Shown here piece after piece: positions 21,656-29,162 of a stretch of 31,411 bases of DNA. This DNA comes from a virus. A program made the position numbers and the translations under genes. The DNA is taken from positions 1-31,411 of IMG/VR virus record IMGVR_UViG_3300004097_000033; one strand, written 5' to 3'. Within the stretch, counting starts at the first letter, position 1. Each line of letters starts with the position of its first letter. The notes beneath the pieces are model-generated. The model saw only the letters and a program-made list of their open reading frames with translations. It was not told the DNA's origin and did no database searches.

Positions 21656-22051
21656 TTAGCCAACGCCGTTGGAGCCTGACCAGTTAGTCTTTAGCCTATC
21701 AGACGGGATGTTGGTAAGTCCAGCGACAATGGAAGCTGACTGCTGTGCTGCCGTATTAGAGCGTAAGAATACAGATGTTACCTTATAATCTGCGGACAAA
21801 GACTCTGAAACTGCCAAACGAACAAAGTTTGTGCCTGCAAGACCGCCTGAAGAGAAGCCTACGCGAATGTCGCCAGCAGAATCTACCTCGTTACGGATAA
21901 TAACAAACTTAGTTACTTGATTAAACTTGATTTCGAGTGGGGCTGCCGTATTAGCAGGAACTGTAATAGAAGAAGAAAGGAAAGGCTGACCACTTACTTG
22001 GTAGGAGCCAACATTCTGTAAACCAACTGAATAAATAAAACTATCGGACAT
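21656..22051 (-). CDS. Small beta-rich protein, candidate capsid decoration
   Basis: This 131-residue protein starts at ATG 22051 behind GAGG and a promoter-like motif. It reads as a compact beta sandwich: FIYSVGLQNVGSYQVSGQPF, LEIKFNQVTKFVIIRNEV, IRVGFSSGG and YKVTSVFLRS, ending in a Gly/Ser/Asn-rich tail. There are no cysteines, signal peptide or membrane helix. It lies in the head module between a second beta-rich protein and the scaffold. Small beta proteins in such places are often decoration proteins added to the outside of the head, or fibre parts. I cannot name a family. Confidence 0.75.
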   Translation of the reverse strand: MSDSFIYSVGLQNVGSYQVSGQPFLSSSITVPANTAAPLEIKFNQVTKFVIIRNEVDSAGDIRVGFSSGGLAGTNFVRLAVSESLSADYKVTSVFLRSNTAAQQSASIVAGLTNIPSDRLKTNWSGSNGVG

Positions 22052-22067
22052 TATAACCTCTTACGAA

Positions 22068-22076
22068 ATAAATAGT
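22068..22076 (-). promoter_or_regulatory. Candidate late-promoter motif upstream of the 131-residue protein gene
   Basis: ACTATTTAT on the coding strand, 16 nt before the ATG at 22051, preceded by a short A-rich tract. It is a perfect copy of the consensus. Confidence 0.5.
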
Positions 22077-22084
22077 TTGCTTTT

Positions 22085-22843
22085 TTAATAACCGTCTGTT
22101 TTGAAGCCGTTTGAAACAACTTTGCCGCCGCCTGCCGGTGAAGCAACACGAGAAACACTAAAACCTTTTGTTCTGCCACCTCTTGACCTAACTCTTCTTT
22201 GCTTTGCGCGGCGTTGTCTTAGAGCGTCATCAACGTCAACAGAACCAGCGGTATAATCAATGTAGGGGCGGAAAGTGATGTCAGAGTAGCCAGCGAAATA
22301 CATACCTGATCTACGGTTTACATTACTTGCTGGTGCTGAGTTGCTAAAATCGTGTGTGAAGTTCACCAGTGCTACCTTAAAAGTGTCCAAACTTGCGATA
22401 CGGTTTAGGGCGTCCTGATTCAGGGTAAAGCTGTTATAGCCTGAAGTGCTCCAACTACTAATGTGCTCTGCGTATTTCATATTGGTAACTTGATCAAAAT
22501 CGTCAGCACTAAAGTTACTTGATGTGTCTCCGGTAGCAGCAGCATCAATACGAATAGGAATAACATCGGAAGTTCCACGCTGATAGCCGTAAATCTTTAA
22601 AGTTGCTGACGCTGGAATGTCTGTTATTGCGCTTGTGTCAAAAGCCATAAAATGACGGTAAACTGAAAATCCGCTTGCGTTCTTCGTCACCCTTATCGCG
22701 ACATCGTAACGATCTGCTCCGAATAGAGGCGTAGCATCAGGCGCAACCATATCAGCAGCGGAAGCGCCACGAGCGAGAGCAAACGTGCTTTTGTCGTTTA
22801 CAATCATTGTTGTATCAGTAGCGGCAGCGTAAATATCAGGCAT
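22085..22843 (-). CDS. DNRLRE-like beta-sandwich protein with basic C-terminal tail
   Basis: The product is 252 residues from ATG 22843, which shares one base with the upstream TAA; a TTG at 22864 would overlap more. Residues 10-195 look like a carbohydrate-binding-type jelly roll of the DNRLRE kind. YRHFMAFDTSAITDIP leads to a strand ATLKIYGYQ, then WSTSGYNSFTLNQDALNRI and FKVALVNFTHDF, closing with GMYFAGYSDITFRPYIDYT. Such domains are common in secreted adhesins and phage surface proteins. Residues 205-225 are very Arg-rich (RQRRAKQRRVRSRGGR), which could bind nucleic acid or the negatively charged capsid. It sits among head genes, so a head-surface or vertex fibre is likely; a nonstructural role is possible. 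Confidence 0.7.
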   Translation of the reverse strand: MPDIYAAATDTTMIVNDKSTFALARGASAADMVAPDATPLFGADRYDVAIRVTKNASGFSVYRHFMAFDTSAITDIPASATLKIYGYQRGTSDVIPIRIDAAATGDTSSNFSADDFDQVTNMKYAEHISSWSTSGYNSFTLNQDALNRIASLDTFKVALVNFTHDFSNSAPASNVNRRSGMYFAGYSDITFRPYIDYTAGSVDVDDALRQRRAKQRRVRSRGGRTKGFSVSRVASPAGGGKVVSNGFKTDGY

Positions 22844-23250
22844 TATTTCATCAACTCTTTCCAAACTCTGCCGTTACCAGCAAAAAGATTGGAAATGTCT
22901 ACGCCGGGATCACCCGGATCTTCGTGTGCCAATGGGCTATGCTGTGATGAGCCTCTTGCAGGAGCGGCCATTGGAGTTGTACCCTCAAACACATCTACGC
23001 CATTGAAAGCCTCGCGTCCAATAGAATCTAGAAGTTGCTTCTTTTGTTGCTTCATTCTTTCGTTTCTCTCTCGCATTACTTGCTCGTTTACTTGTGGAGC
23101 AGGTGCGGCCTGTGGCTGCGGGGTAGGTGTTCCCATACCCTTTGCGACCTCGGAAACGATTCCGGATAAAAGACCGCCCTCGTAAAGTGTTTCTCTTACA
23201 CACTCTTGAACGAGGGGCTTCAACATTTTCTTAAGATCTTCGCGCTTCAT
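22843..23250 (-). CDS. Small putative prohead core protein
   Basis: This 135-residue protein starts at ATG 23250, overlapping the protease stop (ATGA). The N-terminus KREDLKKMLKPLVQECVRET with LLSGIVSEVAKGM is a pair of amphipathic helices. A Pro/Ala/Gln linker and a charged helix with MRERNERMKQQKKQLLDSI follow. The C-terminus is Pro/Gly/Asp-rich and ends VWKELMK. Helical, charged small proteins between protease and scaffold genes recall T4 gp67/gp68 core proteins, which are cut during head maturation. The match is by type and position, not by sequence I can align. Confidence 0.7.
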   Translation of the reverse strand: MKREDLKKMLKPLVQECVRETLYEGGLLSGIVSEVAKGMGTPTPQPQAAPAPQVNEQVMRERNERMKQQKKQLLDSIGREAFNGVDVFEGTTPMAAPARGSSQHSPLAHEDPGDPGVDISNLFAGNGRVWKELMK

Positions 23251-23849
23251 TTGTTCCCCAAAATATCATCTACTATACTAATAATACTATTTTTAGGTCT
23301 TGTCAAGCGATTTTCCATAACTATTTCGTCCATAAACGCCTTTGGTGTTGAAGGATCGGAAACAACATCAAAACAAATCAACTGAAAGTCGTCTTGAACT
23401 ACAACGTGGCCACCGGCCTGTGTTACAGAGCCAAGGCCACGAGATGAAATACCAATCTTTACTCCGTCATTAACAAGAGCGCGAAGTGTTTGTCCAGCAG
23501 GTGTTGAGAGAACTTTGATCTTGCCCATTAGAGCATTACCGTCCCACCAAAGGTCAGTAACCATATGTGAAGCGTTCTTTAGGTTTACAACCGAATCGTC
23601 TGGGTGGTCTAGTTCGCCACAAGCACGACGGTCCTTTACAACTTCCATATACTTCTGAACTTCGCGGCGAAGAATGTCCACCGGATACTTACGACCGTTG
23701 CCGTTTAGTCTCTCGGCTTCATGACACTTGCCAACAAGATAAAGAGTTTTGCCATCGGCCATCTCTCGCTTCTCTGCCTCAGTCAAGACATCTAAGCAAG
23801 CACCGTCAGGGCATAACTCATAAAATTCTCTCAATAACTTTTTAGACAT
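23247..23849 (-). CDS. 21: Prohead maturation protease (gp21-like)
   Basis: The product is 200 residues, starting at ATG 23849 with AGGAG upstream. It is a serine-type capsid protease of the gp21 / herpesvirus-assemblin-like fold. HEAERLNGNGRKYP (43-56) is the usual N-terminal signature. ACGELDHPD (76-84) holds the likely catalytic histidine at H82. KIGISSRGLGSV (131-142) holds the likely catalytic serine at S135 or S136. WWDGNALMGKIKVLSTPAG (101-119) lies between them. In T4 this enzyme cuts the scaffold, core proteins and capsid protein after L/I-x-E and then itself, making room for DNA. T4 gp21 is slightly longer. Two RNA hairpins lie just upstream of its ribosome site. Confidence 0.93.
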   Translation of the reverse strand: MSKKLLREFYELCPDGACLDVLTEAEKREMADGKTLYLVGKCHEAERLNGNGRKYPVDILRREVQKYMEVVKDRRACGELDHPDDSVVNLKNASHMVTDLWWDGNALMGKIKVLSTPAGQTLRALVNDGVKIGISSRGLGSVTQAGGHVVVQDDFQLICFDVVSDPSTPKAFMDEIVMENRLTRPKNSIISIVDDILGNK

Positions 23850-23859
23850 AAAATCTCCT

Positions 23860-23906
23860 AAAAGCGGGCGTCACCCGCCCGACCTAAGAGCCGCTACAGC
23901 AGCGGC
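23860..23906 (-). promoter_or_regulatory. Two hairpins in the leader of the protease gene
   Basis: On the minus strand GCCGCT/AGCGGC with a 5-nt loop (23906-23890) is followed by GCGGG/CCCGC with a UGAC-like loop (23878-23864) and then UUUU. The second resembles a weak terminator that ends exactly at the AGGAGA ribosome site (23859-23854) of the protease. It could attenuate transcription or modulate initiation; only the hairpins themselves are seen. Confidence 0.6.
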
Positions 23907-23933
23907 GAACTTCTGGAATGTTTCTGCGTCGCA

Positions 23934-24242
23934 TTATTTCTCCCTGTTAATCTTTAAACCGAAGTCATCAACAAGCATTGAGAGCAGGTAGGATGTACCT
24001 GAACCGACACACCCACAAATCAAAAAGTTCGCGAGCGTATACTCAAAAGTAAATAGTTCTGTCCATCGGTTAATCGCAAACAAAAACCAGCCAGCGTGAA
24101 AACCAAAGCAAAGAGTGCAGTGGAAAAGCTTTCCAAATCCACCGAACCCCTCTTTGCTTGGCCTTATTCTGTCAAAAATGCTTGCATATACAACTAAATA
24201 TGTGAGGCCGTAACAGGCCAGCATAAACCAAAGTAAGTCCAT
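23934..24242 (-). CDS. Small membrane protein in the head module
   Basis: This 102-residue protein starts at ATG 24242, 3 nt after the previous stop. It has three likely membrane helices: LLWFMLACYGLTYLVVYASI (3-22), FHAGWFLFAI (48-57, with flanks) and ANFLICGCVGSGTSYLLSML (70-89). A short motif C-x2-C, within HCTLCFGFHAGW (41-52), recalls small phage and bacterial membrane proteins of the DUF1360 type; that comparison is from memory. Its role among head genes is unknown. Anchoring prohead assembly to the inner membrane, as T4 does with gp20 and gp40, is one possibility. A readable peptide continues in frame after its TAA. Confidence 0.8.
   Translation of the reverse strand: MDLLWFMLACYGLTYLVVYASIFDRIRPSKEGFGGFGKLFHCTLCFGFHAGWFLFAINRWTELFTFEYTLANFLICGCVGSGTSYLLSMLVDDFGLKINREK
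24041..24060 (-). promoter_or_regulatory. Internal copy of the promoter-like motif inside the membrane-protein gene
   Basis: The coding strand reads ACTATTTAC (24057-24049) within a 20-base stretch that matches 21606-21625 at 19 positions. It lies about 190 bases upstream of the protease gene, which has no motif in its own gap. It is inside coding sequence, so chance codon use is possible. Confidence 0.35.
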
Positions 24243-24245
24243 AAA

Positions 24246-24797
24246 TCACTCGTATGTAAATGACTGATAGTAGAATGAGTTTCCGTAAGCATAAGGATTA
24301 GGACTAAGTGAGCCCTTTCTTGTTTCCTGTGGAACTTCGCCCAACTCTGTAGAGTCTTTTTCATCCGGCTCTACAAGGCGATCATTCTCCATCTCGTTAT
24401 AATCTGCAATAAACTCAAAGTACGGACGCTCTTCCTCAATAAACTTATCTATGTTGATAAGAAGTAGTGGAATAGTGTTGACCTTTGGGTTCTTGAAGTA
24501 TCCGCCTTCCATACTAGCGTAGACAGAACCGGCCTGAATAGTAGCAGGGTCTACTAGGCCCTTGTCTACAAGAAACTTGAAAAGGCGGTTCTGTGTTCCG
24601 TAACAGTAGTCGGAATCAATGTCCTTGGCGTATGCTGTAACTTTCTTCATCTTTGGCTGTATTACTATTGTAACATCTTCGTGGTCAAAAATCATTACAT
24701 CATCGTTAAGATTTTTAAGAACTTGTAAATCAATAATCTCTTTTGGAGTTACGACTTTCTTTTCTGGCTCGGAGCCAACCTTAATCGTGATCGCCAT
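24246..24797 (-). CDS. Conserved-type unknown protein between portal and protease
   Basis: The product is 183 residues from ATG 24797 (MAITIKVGSE), with GGAG 7 nt upstream, overlapping the previous gene by 17 nt; a TTG at 24815 is less likely. The first 60 residues are beta-rich (VMIFDHEDVTIVIQPKMKKV). A middle segment YCYGTQNRLFKFLVDKGLVD is followed by LLLINIDKFIEEERPYFEFI. The C-terminus is Asn/Tyr/Ser-rich and probably disordered. No catalytic or binding motif is clear. It may have a head-assembly role because all flanking genes do, but I cannot name one. Confidence 0.8.
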   Translation of the reverse strand: MAITIKVGSEPEKKVVTPKEIIDLQVLKNLNDDVMIFDHEDVTIVIQPKMKKVTAYAKDIDSDYCYGTQNRLFKFLVDKGLVDPATIQAGSVYASMEGGYFKNPKVNTIPLLLINIDKFIEEERPYFEFIADYNEMENDRLVEPDEKDSTELGEVPQETRKGSLSPNPYAYGNSFYYQSFTYE

Positions 24798-25599
24798 CTT
24801 GGATCTCCTCAGCAAGAGTTTGAAGTTTTAGAACCTTTTCTAGCATTTCCTTATCAATAGGTCGGTTACGGAATGTATTGATCATTTCTGTAACCTGTCC
24901 CATCTTACTCTTCATTCCCTCGTCTCCGTCAAAGCCTTCAACAATGGCCTTGATGCGGTCCAACTCTTGGCCAACATAAGACACAAAGCCGATGCCTTGG
25001 TCTTGGAAAGAGTGAACGAAGTGCTGAATAAGGTGCTTTTGGTTTTCGGTTAGGGCGTCGTCATACTTCTCGTTGAAGTTCTTGATGACGGTCTTATAAA
25101 CCAAGTTGTCCATTGGCTCCATCTTGGTCTCGGCAATAACCTGTGGCTTGCCTACCAACTGAACATAGACCCGCTTCTCCAATAGGACGCGCTCTTTAGG
25201 ACCGCTTGTGTCGCCAAAGAACTGCGAAATGGTTGCGAGTGACTTGTAGTTAGGAACAAACATTGAGAAGGCATCACGGCCAACATTCTTGTTGATCCAG
25301 TTGATAACCTTTGTCTGCTCGTTGAAAATAGTTCTGTGGTCCAACTTCTTATGGTCAGCCTGTGCTTCTTCTAGGAGACGCTTTGCTGTATAGGAGTCAA
25401 CACCATTGGTTTCTGCTAGGGTCTTGTAAAGTGATAGTTCGCCGTATAGTGGGCGGCCCTTAGCAAAGAAGGCTACAATAGTGTTCTTTATCTCGCTCAT
25501 CAACTCTTTGTTCTTGTTGATAGAAGCAATCGTGTATTGCTTTACAAGAACCTCGTAAAGAAAAGCGGTATTTCTTTTCTTATTGTGTCTTAGTTTCAT
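24781..25599 (-). CDS. Helical unknown protein following the portal gene
   Basis: This 272-residue protein starts at ATG 25599, overlapping the portal gene by 20 nt, with GGAG upstream. It opens MKLRHNKKRNTAFLYEVLVK, a strongly basic helix, and is almost entirely helical, with charged repeats such as FNEKYDDALTENQKHLIQHF and a C-terminal acidic end. There are no cysteines or transmembrane segments. T4 has the core genes 67 and 68 at this place, and this protein may have a similar internal-core or chaperone role. The comparison rests on position and secondary structure only. Confidence 0.8.
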   Translation of the reverse strand: MKLRHNKKRNTAFLYEVLVKQYTIASINKNKELMSEIKNTIVAFFAKGRPLYGELSLYKTLAETNGVDSYTAKRLLEEAQADHKKLDHRTIFNEQTKVINWINKNVGRDAFSMFVPNYKSLATISQFFGDTSGPKERVLLEKRVYVQLVGKPQVIAETKMEPMDNLVYKTVIKNFNEKYDDALTENQKHLIQHFVHSFQDQGIGFVSYVGQELDRIKAIVEGFDGDEGMKSKMGQVTEMINTFRNRPIDKEMLEKVLKLQTLAEEIQDGDHD

Positions 25600-27577
25600 T
25601 TATGGTCTCCATAGAAGTCTCTAGTGATTCTAATAGTTGTTCTATTTCTTTCTGAGCATTGAATACTTCGTGAGTATCCTTGTTATAACTAGTTCCTTTA
25701 ATCTCGTAAACATTACCAGCGGCCAAACCTTCTAGTTCGGTGCGCCCCGCCATAGAGCGTTTGGTTGTTTGCATAAACTGTTCTGGTCTAGTAATAGAAG
25801 CATAGTTCTTCTTTCTTGCTACATCGCCCTTCTTGCGCTTGGTTGGCTTATGGTAGTAAGTCTTTCCTGATGGTCCGCGACCACGAACCTCGACGCCGCG
25901 AGCAGTAACTCTCCTAACTTCGTCTTCCTCTTGAAGTGCGCCTTCGCCTTCGCCGGGGGCAGCAAGGACGACATCTTCAGCCGGTTCTTCGGCTGGTGTT
26001 TCTGCTTCGCCGCCAAGGTCAAGACCGCCCTCGTCACCACCGAGGTCAAGGTCTGCCCCAACATCAGGTGTACCAAGGTCGAGGCCACCACCTTCGTCTC
26101 CTCCAATACCGGCTGCTTGCTCTTGCATTTGTTCAGCAACCGCATTGAGTTGTGCGTCATACTTGCGGTCGTAGAAGATCTCTCGTTGGTTACGAAGGAA
26201 CTCTTGCTCTGACATGTTGAATAGATACTGTGCCATCCAACGACGCGAGAAGAAGCCTTCGGTAGCGGAAGATGCTACGGAGAATTTCTTGTCCCAGTGC
26301 TCTAGTTCCTGAAGTTCTGCAATCTTAGATGGGTTGTTTAGGGCCAAGCTAAAGCAAGTTAGATCGTCGCCACGGAAACCAAGTGTGTAGAGATGGACGA
26401 TACCAACTTTCTCTAGCTCAGAAATCGCGGCTCTTTGAAGACGCTGAATAGTTCTGGCAAACCGAATGTCCTTCTGTGCAAGTGTTGTCTTATCTTCGCT
26501 GCCAGCTTCGCCCTGTGTTAGGTAGGATGCTGGAATCTTGAGAGCGGAGAATAACTTGTCGCGAAGATACTTGACGTCTTCGATAGCTCCATTATACTGT
26601 CCACCGGGAAGAGTCTGAATCTCTGATTTGTTTTGCCCACGTACAGGAATATAATAGTCTTCTTCTACTGAAAGTGGGTTATAACGAAGGTCAACACGAC
26701 CGGTCTTATCATCTACAATAGAGTTACGCTTCATTTGAGTCATAACCTTCTGCATATAGTTCTCAACCTCATTAGGAGGAATCTCGCCTACGTCAACATA
26801 GAAGATCCGGCGCTCAGGAGCACGGACGATACGATAAGCCATCATAGCGTCTTCTAGAAGGGTCAACTGACGCCAGATACGACGTGAGGCTTCTAGGACT
26901 GAGGTTCCGTAGGGAGCATACTTGTCGTTTCCAAGAATACGGAAGTGAGCCATCTGCCAGTTCTCTAAGGTCATTCCTGCGGAGTTCCACTGGAACTGGA
27001 CATAGTTTGGATTAGTTACGTCTTCGCCTTCTAGTCTTTCAATCTCATTACTAGGAAGGCCAATAACATTTGTAATGCCCTTGTTGTCTTCGATGTCTAG
27101 GTATAGAAAAAAGTCTCCATACTTACACATGGTGCGGCACCAACCAAACAAGTTGAAGTTAATGTTTATGATGTCATGATAAAGAACATTTAAAACGCCC
27201 TTGATTTCGTCATTGGGGCATTTAATGTGAAGCATAGGCTGTAGCGCAGAGTGTGTAGTCATTTCGTCTGCGTAAATATCGAGGGCCGAAGCGATCTCTG
27301 GGGTGTATTCCATTTGATCAAAATCCACATACCGCTCGGTGCGGTTGTGGTTGGTCATAATACTGTTCTGTAGATTTGTAAAAGCGTAATGACCCGAACG
27401 CTTGAACTGCTGACCGGAGGCAGACCGGAACTGAGTCGCATACTTGTCTAGTAGGGTCCTGCGGAGACGACGAGTGCCTTGAGTTCTGTAGTTTACAATC
27501 GGACCAGAAAAAAGTCTTGTAAGTTGTCTGAACAACTGTGAACCACTGTTTCTGGGATTTCTTCGGTTGTCTGCCAT
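25580..27577 (-). CDS. 20: Portal vertex protein (gp20-like)
   Basis: The product is 665 residues; ATG 27577 follows AAAGGA and lies just after the terminase stop. T4 gp20 is 524 residues. The family core is clear: YVDFDQMEYTPEIASALDIY (82-101), then DEMTTHSALQPML, KYGDFFLYLDI, RILGNDKYAPYGTSVLEASR and RRIFYVDVGEIPPNEVENYM, with a long helix SALKIPASYLTQGEAGSEDK. After about residue 480 it carries an extra Gly/Asp/Leu-rich acidic stretch with repeats such as DLGGDEGG, then a basic end. The portal forms the 12-subunit ring at one vertex through which DNA is packaged. The acidic tail could be a flexible domain or protease target. Confidence 0.93.
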   Translation of the reverse strand: MADNRRNPRNSGSQLFRQLTRLFSGPIVNYRTQGTRRLRRTLLDKYATQFRSASGQQFKRSGHYAFTNLQNSIMTNHNRTERYVDFDQMEYTPEIASALDIYADEMTTHSALQPMLHIKCPNDEIKGVLNVLYHDIININFNLFGWCRTMCKYGDFFLYLDIEDNKGITNVIGLPSNEIERLEGEDVTNPNYVQFQWNSAGMTLENWQMAHFRILGNDKYAPYGTSVLEASRRIWRQLTLLEDAMMAYRIVRAPERRIFYVDVGEIPPNEVENYMQKVMTQMKRNSIVDDKTGRVDLRYNPLSVEEDYYIPVRGQNKSEIQTLPGGQYNGAIEDVKYLRDKLFSALKIPASYLTQGEAGSEDKTTLAQKDIRFARTIQRLQRAAISELEKVGIVHLYTLGFRGDDLTCFSLALNNPSKIAELQELEHWDKKFSVASSATEGFFSRRWMAQYLFNMSEQEFLRNQREIFYDRKYDAQLNAVAEQMQEQAAGIGGDEGGGLDLGTPDVGADLDLGGDEGGLDLGGEAETPAEEPAEDVVLAAPGEGEGALQEEDEVRRVTARGVEVRGRGPSGKTYYHKPTKRKKGDVARKKNYASITRPEQFMQTTKRSMAGRTELEGLAAGNVYEIKGTSYNKDTHEVFNAQKEIEQLLESLETSMETINETKTQ

Positions 27578-27581
27578 TTAT

Positions 27582-29162
27582 TTATCCTTTAAGTAACCAA
27601 ACAAACTGTTCGTATTGCTTTTTTCTATCCATTGTTTCTTGCGAGAAGCTATCTATTTTATGACCTTGCATACCCGGAATAGTTGTTTGCATCTTCCCTT
27701 GTGTGCTAAACATTGAGCTAACCATTGCTTTCTTATATTGTAACTCGCGCTGGTTAATTGTCAAGGCAGTATCTTTAACCCAACAAGCAATGGCGAGGGC
27801 CATCACTAAGTCATCGTGGTAAGAACGCATTGCCTGTGCTCTGTTATTTTGCCATACAAAAGTCTTAAACTCGTTGATAACCCTCTGTGAATACAAAATA
27901 ATTAGTTTATTTCGTATAAACTCTTCCAATTTAGCTATAATAAGTGGTCTAGTCTTGCTAGAGGTTGTAAAGCCGGGAATAACATTGTCTCTGTATGCCT
28001 CGGTAGGGGCAGCGTAGTTATGTGAACCTTTCTCGGAATAGTATAAGTTATTATACTCCATTTCTTGCAACTTTTCAAGTACAGAAATGCCTAAACTGTT
28101 ATTTTCTACTACCAAAAGGCAGTTGCCGAACTCTCGTCCTGTATTATTCAGCAGAGTAGCAAACTCACTAAGGGAAGGTTTTCCTTGATATTCTCCGACC
28201 ACTTCCATAGTTTGTAGCTTAATAAGATGAAAAACAGAATAGTCAGAACCGTCACCACGGGCAACGTCGGCCACAAGAAGATAGTTGCACTCAGGCTGGT
28301 ATTGCTCCCAAAGCCAGAAACTGCGGTCAAAGCCAGTCTTATACTGCGGAGCCTGTATGCTATTGTTTAATCTTTCCATGTCTGTTGAATGTATTACTGT
28401 CTCACCGGAAGAGTTGAAGTTACATTCCAACTCCTGTGCGATTTGACGCTTGGACATGTTTCTGGTTTCTTTGTTGAACCAAGCAGGATTTCTCTCAGGA
28501 TGAACATCCCAAGGTAGCAGAACAGGATGGAAATCGTTTGAGCCTTGTTCCGCTTCAATATAAGTTTTGTGGAACCAGTTACCGACACCATTTGGAGTTG
28601 AAAGAGCAATACAACTACCGCCTGTTGACAGGGTAGGGTACAGGCCAGTCCATAGTTCTTCAAGGCCGTCAATGTGGGCAGCCTCGTCAATAACCAAAAG
28701 AGAAAGGGCTTCCGAACGACCAGCATCGCCGGAAGTTGAGGAAGCCTTTACTTCTGAACCATTTGTAAGGACAAACGAAGTTCTGTTGTCAATCTTGATG
28801 TCTGCGATACGCAGCCAGTCAGGAACATTTTGCATTATGTTCTTTACTTTCTTTACCAAGTTAGCAGCAACACCAAACTTGGTCGCAACAACCAGAACAT
28901 TCTTGTCGCGGTAGAAAAGCATAAGCCACACAATATATGCGGCTGATACAGTCGAAATACCCAACTGACGGGCTTTCAAGATTACGTTGAAGCGATAGTC
29001 CACAAAGTCTTGAAGTAACTCTTCCTGATAAGGATAGAGAGCAAACGGAATAAGACCTTTGCCGGGGTGAGAAATCTTACAGAAGTTGTTGATAAAGTAT
29101 ACTGGGTCTTTACCGCACTTGACGATTTCTTTGACTATGTGGGCTTTTGTTAACCGGGGCAT
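27582..29162 (-). CDS. 17: Large terminase subunit (gp17-like)
   Basis: The product is 526 residues and starts at ATG 29162, sharing one base with the upstream stop codon. The ATPase domain has a Walker A variant KARQLGIST (63-71), Walker B LLVIDEA (155-161) and coupling motif ALSTPNG (186-192). The nuclease domain has VADVARGDGSD (298-308), VVEN (351-354) and HDDLVMA (449-455), the acidic residues that bind two metals. T4 gp17 is 610 residues; the difference lies mainly at the N-terminus. It powers DNA packaging into the prohead at the portal and cuts the concatemer. A separate small terminase is not obvious nearby; the preceding gene has no HTH that I can see. Confidence 0.96.
   Translation of the reverse strand: MPRLTKAHIVKEIVKCGKDPVYFINNFCKISHPGKGLIPFALYPYQEELLQDFVDYRFNVILKARQLGISTVSAAYIVWLMLFYRDKNVLVVATKFGVAANLVKKVKNIMQNVPDWLRIADIKIDNRTSFVLTNGSEVKASSTSGDAGRSEALSLLVIDEAAHIDGLEELWTGLYPTLSTGGSCIALSTPNGVGNWFHKTYIEAEQGSNDFHPVLLPWDVHPERNPAWFNKETRNMSKRQIAQELECNFNSSGETVIHSTDMERLNNSIQAPQYKTGFDRSFWLWEQYQPECNYLLVADVARGDGSDYSVFHLIKLQTMEVVGEYQGKPSLSEFATLLNNTGREFGNCLLVVENNSLGISVLEKLQEMEYNNLYYSEKGSHNYAAPTEAYRDNVIPGFTTSSKTRPLIIAKLEEFIRNKLIILYSQRVINEFKTFVWQNNRAQAMRSYHDDLVMALAIACWVKDTALTINQRELQYKKAMVSSMFSTQGKMQTTIPGMQGHKIDSFSQETMDRKKQYEQFVWLLKG

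Noticed and set aside
25819-26160. Minus-strand frame of 113 codons in the portal gene
   Set aside because: It overlaps the portal acidic tail, where repetitive GC-rich codons keep other frames open.
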